Assembly (NCBI RefSeq): GCF_034531395.1 | Contig: NZ_JARVCO010000010.1 | Coordinates: forward strand, 434,001 to 498,000 | DNA: 64,000 nucleotides | Reading direction: 5' to 3' | Source of the DNA: Pontiella agarivorans | GTDB lineage: Bacteria; Verrucomicrobiota; Kiritimatiellia; Kiritimatiellales; Pontiellaceae | Shown: piece after piece, positions 52,963-59,892 of the stretch | Position numbering within the stretch: the first letter of the stretch is position 1 | How the letters are laid out: every line of letters begins with the position of its first letter | The notes under the pieces: generated by a model | Told to the model about the DNA's origin: nothing | The model's database searches: none | What the model saw: the letters and a program-made list of their open reading frames with translations, nothing else | Position numbers and translations under genes: made by a program

Positions 52963-52985
52963 AGAGGCAAAGTCTGCCTCTTTTA
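52963..52985 (+). terminator. Small hairpin with T-run
   Basis: AGAGGCA-AAGTC-TGCCTCT followed by TTTT, upstream of the symporter gene. No plus-strand gene lies before it, so it could act in the symporter leader or stop stray transcription. Confidence 0.5.
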
Positions 52986-53182
52986 TCCATGGGGTTGCCG
53001 AATTCCCCCATGGCCAATATTCAGAAGTTTCGTATTATGGAACCCTTCGGCTCATGTCATTACATGATAGTAAAGACAGCTGGATCTTTAAGGGGTGGCG
53101 TTCTAGGATGCGAAAGTTGGCGCGTCAGTTTAAACGGCTTGCCCGGGTTTGTTGCTGAGTAGGAAACTCAAAGGAGAATGAG

Positions 53183-54991
53183 ATGGGAATAGTTGACATC
53201 ATTGTGTTTGTGGCCTTTGTGGCGGCAGTGCTTTTTATCGGCTTATATATGTCGAAGGGTGAAAAGACCCACAGCGAAGAGGGAGCGGCGGATTACTTTC
53301 TCGCCGGGCGAGGGCTGACCTGGTGGCTGATTGGCTTTTCGCTGATTGCGGCCAATATTTCGGCAGAACAGTTTGTGGGTATGAGCGGGCAGGGAGCCGG
53401 CCTTTACGGCCTTTCGGTTTCGAGCTGGGAATGGATTGCAGCGATCACGCTGGTCGTGGTGGCCTTTGTGCTGCTGCCGTATTTCCTGCGTTCCGGAATT
53501 ACCACGATTCCAGAGTTTCTGGAGGTGCGCTACAATCACTGGGCGCGTCTGCTGATGACGGTTTCGATGATTCTGATTCTCGTTGGCGTCAGCCTGATCG
53601 GTGTGATCTATGCCGGTGCGCTTACGCTGAAGCAGCTGATGAACGAATTCGGCGTGAATCTTAATCTGGCGGGTTGCTGCTGGGCGCTGGGTGCGATGGC
53701 GGCGGTTTATGTGGCAGTCGGTGGGTTGAAAGCCTGTGCCTGGGCGGACTTGATTCAGGGTTCTGCACTGATTGTCGGTGGCGGTGTGATTGCTTATTTT
53801 GCCTTCGGTGCGCTGGACGGCGCCCCGGTTGCGGAGCTGGTGACGTCCACAGGTGCTTTGCCGGATATTGCACAGGAAGCGGGTGCGCTGGAAACCTTCA
53901 GTGCCTTGAATAAATCCGCTATGCATATGGGCAGCAATCCCACGATGCCATGGGGGATTCTGTTGCTGGGTATCTGGATTCCGAACTTTTACTACTGGGG
54001 CCTGAACCAGTACATCACACAGCGTATTCTCGGCTCTGCATCGCTGGGTGAAGGTCAGAAGGGGCTCGTGCTGGCGGCCGGTCTTAAACTGCTGATTCCG
54101 TTTGTAATCGTAATTCCGGGCATCATTGCCTTCAACCTGTTCAGTGATGATATGGAAGCGAACATGGGGGATCACATGGCTCCGTATGAGGCTGCTGCGG
54201 CAAATCCTGAAACGGCAACGGAAGTGTTCCGTCTGGATCCGCGCTGGGAAACTGCCAATCCGGAAAAGGCCGCTGAAGTCGCGGCGTTTAACAAAGTGGT
54301 AACGGCGCGTATTGGTGCGGAAAATGTGGAAACGGTGACGATCAACCAGTACAAATATGACTCGGCGCTGGGCCTGCTGATTACCCGTTTGATTCCGCGA
54401 AATGTCGGTTTGCTGGGATTCGTGATTGCGGCGCTGATGGGGGCCATTGTCTCCTCGCTGGCCGCCGTTCTGAACGCGGCTTCGACCTTGCTGACGATGG
54501 ATGTTTATCAGCGGTATATTAAACCGGAAGCCTCCCAGTTCAAACTGGTAACCATGGGCCGTATCTTCATCGGTGTTTTTGTTCTGATCGGCTGCATTGT
54601 GTCGCCGATGCTGGCGAACAACAGTTCGGTGTTTGAGTACATCCAGCTTTTCCAGGGCTATGTTTCGGCCGGTATTCTCGGGGTGTTTATTTATGGTCTG
54701 GTTAACCGTTCCGGCGGTCAGTGGGCCGGTGTGATCGGGCTGATTGCCAATCCGATCTTCTACGGTTTCCTGAGCACCAAATTTCCGGATATGCACTTCC
54801 TCTACTGGATGTCGTATTCGCTGATCGGGGTGTTGGCGACGCTTTTCATCTATGGCTTTATTCACAAGCGTGCCGAAAAGATGGTTTTTACCACCAATAC
54901 CACGATGGATCTGACTTCTTCCAAGCCGGCTTTGATCTGGGGGCTGGTGGTCTGTGTGGCCACCGTCGCGCTCTATGTAATCTTCTGGTAA
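53183..54991 (+). CDS. Sodium:solute symporter (SSS family, SGLT-like)
   Basis: 602 residues with about 14 membrane helices. Recognisable SSS motifs: AADYFLAGRGLTWWLIGFSLIAANISAEQFVGM, TTIPEFLEVRYN, GGLKACAWADLIQG and GLNQYITQRILGS, the last as in Na+/sugar transporters of the vSGLT type. A long loop of about 80 residues (about 330-405) is larger than usual. AAAGGAG precedes the ATG. Na+-coupled uptake of a sugar or related solute is likely. A terminator follows, so it is probably a single-gene unit. Confidence 0.92.
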   Translation: MGIVDIIVFVAFVAAVLFIGLYMSKGEKTHSEEGAADYFLAGRGLTWWLIGFSLIAANISAEQFVGMSGQGAGLYGLSVSSWEWIAAITLVVVAFVLLPYFLRSGITTIPEFLEVRYNHWARLLMTVSMILILVGVSLIGVIYAGALTLKQLMNEFGVNLNLAGCCWALGAMAAVYVAVGGLKACAWADLIQGSALIVGGGVIAYFAFGALDGAPVAELVTSTGALPDIAQEAGALETFSALNKSAMHMGSNPTMPWGILLLGIWIPNFYYWGLNQYITQRILGSASLGEGQKGLVLAAGLKLLIPFVIVIPGIIAFNLFSDDMEANMGDHMAPYEAAAANPETATEVFRLDPRWETANPEKAAEVAAFNKVVTARIGAENVETVTINQYKYDSALGLLITRLIPRNVGLLGFVIAALMGAIVSSLAAVLNAASTLLTMDVYQRYIKPEASQFKLVTMGRIFIGVFVLIGCIVSPMLANNSSVFEYIQLFQGYVSAGILGVFIYGLVNRSGGQWAGVIGLIANPIFYGFLSTKFPDMHFLYWMSYSLIGVLATLFIYGFIHKRAEKMVFTTNTTMDLTSSKPALIWGLVVCVATVALYVIFW

Positions 54992-54994
54992 TGT

Positions 54995-55042
54995 TTCCGA
55001 ATAATGGAAATGACAAGGCGTCCTTCGGGGCGTCTTTTTTTT
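54995..55042 (+). terminator. TTCC-N-GGAA palindrome and intrinsic terminator after symporter
   Basis: TTCCGAATAATGGAA (54995-55009) precedes AAGGCGTCC-TTCG-GGGCGTC and a T-run (55013-55042). It is the third place where a member of the palindrome family directly precedes a terminator. Confidence 0.8.
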
Positions 55043-55156
55043 GATTTCGGCCCGAAACCGAATCGTTTGACCGAATGCGGGGGGCAAATAGATTGAGTTT
55101 ATTATTGAGACCGAATCTAAATAAGGCTCTAAATACAGACTTCAATTTTGCAGAGA

Positions 55157-55172
55157 TTTAGGAAGGCCTAAA
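55157..55172. promoter_or_regulatory. DtxR/IdeR-like palindrome upstream of the feo operon
   Basis: TTTAGG-AAGG-CCTAAA is a perfect 6-bp-arm palindrome. Its TTAGG/CCTAA arms resemble operators of DtxR-family metal regulators. It lies about 90 bases before the first gene of the iron operon. Related half-sites (TCTAAAT) recur nearby. Confidence 0.55.
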
Positions 55173-55189
55173 AAACCATCCAAATAGGG

Positions 55190-55217
55190 TTGACCAAAAT
55201 AGGACAACATCTAAATT
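55190..55217 (+). promoter_or_regulatory. Candidate promoter of the feo operon
   Basis: TTGACC (55190-55195) and TAAATT (55212-55217) are 16 bases apart, just downstream of the metal-regulator-like palindrome. Confidence 0.45.
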
Positions 55218-55246
55218 AACCGGAATTTTTAAGCAGGACTAACAAA

Positions 55247-55438
55247 ATGGCAGATTGCCACGAACAGGTGAAAAAGCGGATTAACGTTCTTTATAACATG
55301 CTGGTTGAGCATGATGGGTACGGTGAAATGTCGATTGACTTCAGAATCCTGAAACGAGGACAGAAGGAAGTGATTATTCGTTGCGGAAAGCAATACCGGT
55401 ATGTGGTGGAAACGTCCATGAACTGTTTGAAAGACTAA
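55247..55438 (+). CDS. Small protein at head of the iron-uptake operon
   Basis: 63 residues, unrecognised. Contains YNMLVEHDGYGEMSIDFRILKRGQKEVIIRCGKQYRYVV, a likely small alpha/beta fold, and three Cys (4, 46, 60). AGGA lies before the ATG. It sits first behind the iron-type operator, 91 bp before the porin gene, so a role in the iron operon is plausible but unproven. Confidence 0.6.
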   Translation: MADCHEQVKKRINVLYNMLVEHDGYGEMSIDFRILKRGQKEVIIRCGKQYRYVVETSMNCLKD

Positions 55439-55529
55439 TACCGCCGGGGTGCGCTCGGGGTTGAAATTAGAATCGGTTGAGAAGCGACAGGGTTCCAGTG
55501 GATGGAACATGCTTTTTAAAGGTAGTGGA

Positions 55530-56576
55530 ATGAAAGATGTGAAGGGGTTGTTATACGTTGCTGTATGGATCGGTCTGACTGGATCGGTACATGCTCAGAG
55601 TAAGGTGAGGTTGACCGAAGTTCCACCAGCCAATGAATTGCGGGGGGAAGATTTGAGTACACTGGTCCACGCCGGACTGGAAAGTCTGCAGTGGGGAGTC
55701 CTGCTTGAAGCTGAGGCGGGTTATTCCAGGGCGGGTTCGGTGGAAGAGAGCGACATCAAGCTGGCGACCTTTGAATTTGTCATGGATGCGGCCGTCAATG
55801 ATTGGCTGGGCGGTCATGTTGGTTTTCTCTGGGAGGAAGATGATACGGATCCCGTAGATCTGGATGAAGGCTATATTATTTTAGGCGGGGAAGCGGCCAA
55901 TGGATTTTACGGGCAGGCCGGGAAGTTTTATCTGCCCTTTGGTAATTTCGAGACGGCGTTTATTTCTGATCCGCTGACGCTGGAGCTGGCGGAAATCAAT
56001 AAGAGTTCTGCAATGGCGGGTTATGCCACAGAATGGTTTGATATCAGCGCCGGGGTATTCAAAGGCGACGAAGATGATGTGATTCAGTGCGGTTATGCGG
56101 CCGTGAATTTCAATGTCGGCGAAACGGCTGTTGTGGGGGCCTATGTGCTTTCCGACCTTCTTGAAGCGGACGGTTTTGCGGATCTCAATACAAATTTCGC
56201 CGACCGAGTGGCCGGTGCAGGCGGTTATGTGAATGTTTTTGTGGGGCCGCTGATGCTGAATGCCGAGGTGGTCTCCGCGCTGGATACCATCGATTTCGGT
56301 GGGGGCGAGAAGATGCAGCCGGTGGCCTATAATCTGGAGGCCTCCTGTGCATTTTCGGAAAAATGGGCGGCCGGCCTCAAATATGAGGGATCCGATGAGT
56401 TTTATACGGAGTTTGATGCCGGCCTGGGTGGTCTCTTTTACGAAACAGGCATCGGCGGGGTGGTCTCCTACGGCTTTCACGATAATGCTGTAATCGGTGT
56501 TGAATATATGCGGCAGCTGAATAAGGGCGCGGACGATGCGGATCTGGTTACGGTTCAGCTCGCGTTGGAAATTTAG
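55530..56576 (+). CDS. LbtU-type outer-membrane porin
   Basis: 348 residues from ATG 55530 with AAAGG upstream. A signal peptide (1-23, ending VHAQ) precedes a beta-barrel rich in alternating strands (WGVLLEAEAGYSRAG, FEFVMDAAVNDWLGGHVGFLWEEDDT, GFYGQAGKFYLPFGNFETAF, AAGLKYEGSDEFY) and a terminal aromatic-poor strand LVTVQLALEI. Layout matches LbtU-family siderophore/metal porins. Its place directly before feoAB suggests it admits iron or a chelate across the outer membrane. Confidence 0.85.
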   Translation: MKDVKGLLYVAVWIGLTGSVHAQSKVRLTEVPPANELRGEDLSTLVHAGLESLQWGVLLEAEAGYSRAGSVEESDIKLATFEFVMDAAVNDWLGGHVGFLWEEDDTDPVDLDEGYIILGGEAANGFYGQAGKFYLPFGNFETAFISDPLTLELAEINKSSAMAGYATEWFDISAGVFKGDEDDVIQCGYAAVNFNVGETAVVGAYVLSDLLEADGFADLNTNFADRVAGAGGYVNVFVGPLMLNAEVVSALDTIDFGGGEKMQPVAYNLEASCAFSEKWAAGLKYEGSDEFYTEFDAGLGGLFYETGIGGVVSYGFHDNAVIGVEYMRQLNKGADDADLVTVQLALEI

Positions 56577-56597
56577 AACAGAAAGAAAAGGTATATC

Positions 56598-56825
56598 ATG
56601 AAACTCAGGGAACTTAAAGCGGGCGAAAGCGGCGTTGTTACAGGATTCAGTACATCCGATGCAGCCTATCGTCAGCAGCTCCTTCGCATGGGATTTACAA
56701 AAAATGCGTCGTTCAAAGTGGTTCGAAAAGCACCCCTGGGTGGTCCGATTGAGGTGGAGGTCCGTGGATCGCGTGTCGTGCTGCGCAGCGACGAAGCGGA
56801 TGTCCTGGAGGTGGATAGAAAATGA
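56598..56825 (+). CDS. feoA: FeoA ferrous iron transport accessory protein
   Basis: 75 residues with the SH3-like FeoA fold: MKLRELKAGESGVVTGF, YRQQLLRMGFTKNASFKVVRKAPLGGPIEVEVRGSRVVLRSDEADVLEV. Stimulates FeoB. Its stop overlaps the feoB start by 4 bp (ATGA). Confidence 0.96.
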   Translation: MKLRELKAGESGVVTGFSTSDAAYRQQLLRMGFTKNASFKVVRKAPLGGPIEVEVRGSRVVLRSDEADVLEVDRK

Positions 56826-59176
56826 GTAATCTTCAGATCGCCATCGTAGGGAATCCCAACTGCGGAAAAACCACGGTGTTCAATGCCCTGACCGGGGCAA
56901 AGCAGAAAGTCGGAAACTGGCCGGGGGTCACGGTTGAACGAGTGATCGGTGAGTATACTCACTGTGACGCCACAATCGATGTGACCGACCTGCCGGGGAT
57001 TTACTCTTTTTCTGCGCTCTCTCCGGATGAAGAGGTGGCTCGTAAGCACATTCTGCTGGATAGACCGGAGGTGGTTGTCAACGTTATCGATGCCACGAAT
57101 CTGGAGCGGAACTTATATCTGACCACGCAACTGCTCGAAATGGATGTGCCGGTGGTTGTGGCGCTCAATATGATGGATATGGCGAAACAGCGTGGAATCC
57201 GTGTTGAGATTGAGCACCTGCAGAAACATATCGGCTGTCCTGTAGTTCCGATAGTTGCTTCCCGTAAAAAGGGGATTGCTGAACTGAAGCATGCGATTTG
57301 CGAAATCAGCAAAACACAGCATAAGCCGGGTGTTCGGGTTTCGTATGAAAAGGACATTGAAAAAGTCCTGCGTACCATGGAAGTGAGCCTGGGCGATGTT
57401 GCTCTGACCAAAAAGGTATCCCCGCGTTGGCTGGCTATCAAGCTGTTGGAAAAGGATGATCTTGCCTGGGGGATTCTGGGAGCCGATAAGGCGCTTCTTC
57501 CGGATATTGAAGATGAATTGAAGAAGGTTGAAAAACTGGTAGGCGATGATTCCGATATGATTATTGCCGATGGCCGGTACGGTTTCATTCACGGCCTTGC
57601 CCGGGATGTGACCAAGGGCAGCGATAAAACCCGGAAAACTTTCACCGATATGGTGGACCGTGTGGCGCTGAATAAAGTGCTGGGTTTCCCGCTGTTCTTT
57701 TTCGTTATGTATTTGGTTTTCGCCATCACGATTAATGTCGGGGGGCCGTTTATTGATTTTTTTGACGGTCTAACCGGCACGATCTTTGTGGATGGATTTG
57801 GTGCGCTGCTCGAAACAATGGCCCTGCCGGGGTGGCTCATTGCCATTCTGGCTGACGGTCTCGGCGGCGGTATTCAGACCGTTTCAACCTTCATTCCGCC
57901 GATTTTTCTGATTTTCCTCTGTCTGTCATTTCTTGAAGATTCCGGCTACATGTCGCGCGCGGCGTTTGTGATGGACCATTCGCTCCGGAAAATCGGTCTT
58001 CCGGGCAAGGCATTTATTCCGATGCTGGTCGGTTTCGGGTGCAATGTGCCGGGGATTACGGCGACGCGGACACTGGAAAACCGAAGGGATCGGATTCTTG
58101 CGATTATGATGAATCCGTTTATGTCGTGCGGTGCGCGTCTTCCCGTATATACCCTGTTTGCTGCGGCATTTTTTCCTCAGAAGGGCGGGGTGCTGATTTT
58201 CGGTATTTATCTCATTGGGATTGCTCTGGCGGTACTCACCGGTCTGTTGTTCAAGAAAACGATCCTGCGTGGCGAAGTGTCCAGCTTTGTGATGGAGCTT
58301 CCGCCGTACCATATGCCGACCTTCAGTGGTGTCATGCTGCATACTTGGCACCGTCTGAAATCCTTCCTGATAAAGGCCGGTAAAATTATTCTGCTGCTCG
58401 TCGCCGTGCTCGGTTTCCTGAATTCCATGGGCACCGACGGCTCCTTCGGGAACAGCGATTCCAAGGATTCGCTGCTCAGCGCCATGAGCCGATCCGTTAC
58501 GCCGGTTTTCCGCCCTATGGGTATTCAGGATGATAACTGGCCGGCCACCGTTGGACTCTTCACCGGGATCTTCGCTAAAGAAGCGGTGGTCGGAACTCTT
58601 GATGCGATCTATTCCCAGATCGATGTCAAGGAGTCCGCCGATGCAGAGATTGTTGCCGAAGAGCCGGAAGCGGTGTTCGATTTCTGGGACGGTGTCATCG
58701 CCGCATTTTCCGCGATTCCTGAAGGCTATCAGGGGTTCTGGGATGGGTTGAAGGATCCCTTGGGGCTGACGGGTGCGGTTGAAGAAGTTGATGAGGCGGA
58801 TGCGGGTTCCTATTCGACGATGGTGAGTCATTTTGGCGAACATGGAAAACATGCGGCTTTTGCCTATCTGCTGTTTGTTCTCATCTATGCCCCCTGCGTT
58901 GCGGCTCTGGCGGCCATTTACCGTGAAATCGGGCTGCGCTGGATGTTGCTGGCCGTCACCTATCTCACGTTGCTGGCCTGGGTCATAGCGACCGTTTATT
59001 ACCAGATTGCGACCTTTGCCTTGAATCCTTCCCAGTCCGCCATTTGGCTCGGAGTTTGTGCGGCTATTTGCGCCGCGTTTTTCATCGGGCTCCGGGTTGT
59101 TGGTAACGGCCGCGAAAAAAAAGAGGCGGCAACTGCCAGGGCTGCGAGAAAAAGGGTAACGGAGTCCGGCGTCTGA
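56822..59176 (+). CDS. feoB: Ferrous iron transporter FeoB
   Basis: 784 residues. Cytoplasmic G domain with G1 GNPNCGKTT (10-18), G3 DLPG (56-59) and G4 NMMD (116-119), a GDI-like linker, then a membrane domain with Gate repeats (FVMDHSLRKIGLPGKAFIPMLVGFGCNVPGI, MNPFMSCGARLPVYTLFAAAFF, LFTGIFAKEAVVGTLDAIYSQ). Imports Fe(II). A late loop (VFDFWDGVIAAFSAIPEGYQGFWDGLKDP) is long, as in larger FeoB forms. The stop overlaps a downstream reading frame; the FeoC-like ATG is 74 bases further. Confidence 0.97.
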   Translation: MSNLQIAIVGNPNCGKTTVFNALTGAKQKVGNWPGVTVERVIGEYTHCDATIDVTDLPGIYSFSALSPDEEVARKHILLDRPEVVVNVIDATNLERNLYLTTQLLEMDVPVVVALNMMDMAKQRGIRVEIEHLQKHIGCPVVPIVASRKKGIAELKHAICEISKTQHKPGVRVSYEKDIEKVLRTMEVSLGDVALTKKVSPRWLAIKLLEKDDLAWGILGADKALLPDIEDELKKVEKLVGDDSDMIIADGRYGFIHGLARDVTKGSDKTRKTFTDMVDRVALNKVLGFPLFFFVMYLVFAITINVGGPFIDFFDGLTGTIFVDGFGALLETMALPGWLIAILADGLGGGIQTVSTFIPPIFLIFLCLSFLEDSGYMSRAAFVMDHSLRKIGLPGKAFIPMLVGFGCNVPGITATRTLENRRDRILAIMMNPFMSCGARLPVYTLFAAAFFPQKGGVLIFGIYLIGIALAVLTGLLFKKTILRGEVSSFVMELPPYHMPTFSGVMLHTWHRLKSFLIKAGKIILLLVAVLGFLNSMGTDGSFGNSDSKDSLLSAMSRSVTPVFRPMGIQDDNWPATVGLFTGIFAKEAVVGTLDAIYSQIDVKESADAEIVAEEPEAVFDFWDGVIAAFSAIPEGYQGFWDGLKDPLGLTGAVEEVDEADAGSYSTMVSHFGEHGKHAAFAYLLFVLIYAPCVAALAAIYREIGLRWMLLAVTYLTLLAWVIATVYYQIATFALNPSQSAIWLGVCAAICAAFFIGLRVVGNGREKKEAATARAARKRVTESGV

Positions 59177-59250
59177 TGGTGTGTCGAGGATCGCAGATTC
59201 TGCGATTCATAGGGTCATGCGGTAGATGGGGACTTCACAGAGGAAAAACA

Positions 59251-59478
59251 ATGCTTAGCGGAATCATCAGACTCCTGAACGAGCGCTTAGGAGCGCTCTC
59301 TGTTCAGGAAATCAGTCTGGCGCTGGACATCGAGTCCAGCGCACTGCGACCGATGCTCGAGTTGCTCGAGTCCAAGGGCCGGGTTGAGAAGGTCGAAATT
59401 CCGTGCGGAAAATCCTGCGCCGGCGGCTGTACCGAATCCGATACCATGACGTTTTATAAAGTAAAGCGTACCGATTGA
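59251..59478 (+). CDS. FeoC-like winged-helix protein
   Basis: 75 residues from ATG 59251, chosen because AGAGGA is well placed; a longer frame from 59176 has no ribosome site. Winged-helix N-terminus (SVQEISLALDIESSALRPMLELLESKGRVEKVEI) followed by Cys52-X3-Cys56-X3-Cys60 (CGKSCAGGC), as in FeoC proteins that bind an iron-sulfur cluster and protect or regulate FeoB. Confidence 0.88.
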   Translation: MLSGIIRLLNERLGALSVQEISLALDIESSALRPMLELLESKGRVEKVEIPCGKSCAGGCTESDTMTFYKVKRTD

Positions 59479-59502
59479 ATCATGACCCTGCCTTGTCTCT
59501 CG

Positions 59503-59892
59503 CTACTGCATATCGCTCAGGTGCAGTTCGAGAGCGTGGACTGAAATCTGGATTTCATGAATTGATGCGCCGAGCGAGGCAATCAGCATCAGCAGGGCGG
59601 TGCCGAACACAATCTCCGCCGTTCCGACCCAGCTGACATAAATCAGAAACATGCAAAGCACGCAGAGCAGCAGACTGCCGACGCCGAGCACCTGCATGGC
59701 GCGGATCAGATAAAGCCGTTTCCGAAGATTGGAAATCTGTCCGCGCAGTAATTCATCCGGATTTTTCATGTAGTGGTCATGAAGGGTCCGTACCAGATTG
59801 GCATACGAAAGAAAGCGGTTGGTGTAGGCCAGCAGAATCAGCGAGATCGCCGAGAAAAGCAGGGCGGGGGTGGTCAGTGTCAAATGGTTCAT
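59503..59892 (-). CDS. DUF2721 membrane protein
   Basis: 129 residues with three hydrophobic helices (about 8-26, 66-87, 92-110) separated by a charged loop with RQISNLRKRLYLIRAMQ-like sequence (DELLRGQISNLRKRLYLIRA). This is the DUF2721 pattern; function unknown. The start overlaps the stop of the U32-type gene by 4 bp, so the two are coupled. Confidence 0.82.
   Translation of the reverse strand: MNHLTLTTPALLFSAISLILLAYTNRFLSYANLVRTLHDHYMKNPDELLRGQISNLRKRLYLIRAMQVLGVGSLLLCVLCMFLIYVSWVGTAEIVFGTALLMLIASLGASIHEIQISVHALELHLSDMQ

Larger units (their letters stand above)
52685..53182. other. 498-bp intergenic region between tetR and the symporter gene
   Basis: Contains operator O2 (52699-52713), a probable terminator (52963-52985), an inverted repeat with arms CCATGGGG (52987-52994) and CCCCATGG (53006-53013), and the symporter leader ending GAGT-AGGA-AACTC beside AAAGGAG. 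The leader from 53020 to 53182 shows no riboswitch class I recognise. No further gene is seen. Confidence 0.5.

Noticed and set aside
53020-53182. Riboswitch in the symporter leader
   Set aside because: Some hairpins are visible, but I could match no conserved riboswitch core.
59176-59250. Start of the FeoC-like protein at 59176, overlapping feoB
   Set aside because: No ribosome site there, whereas AGAGGA sits correctly before ATG 59251, which opens directly on the winged-helix domain.
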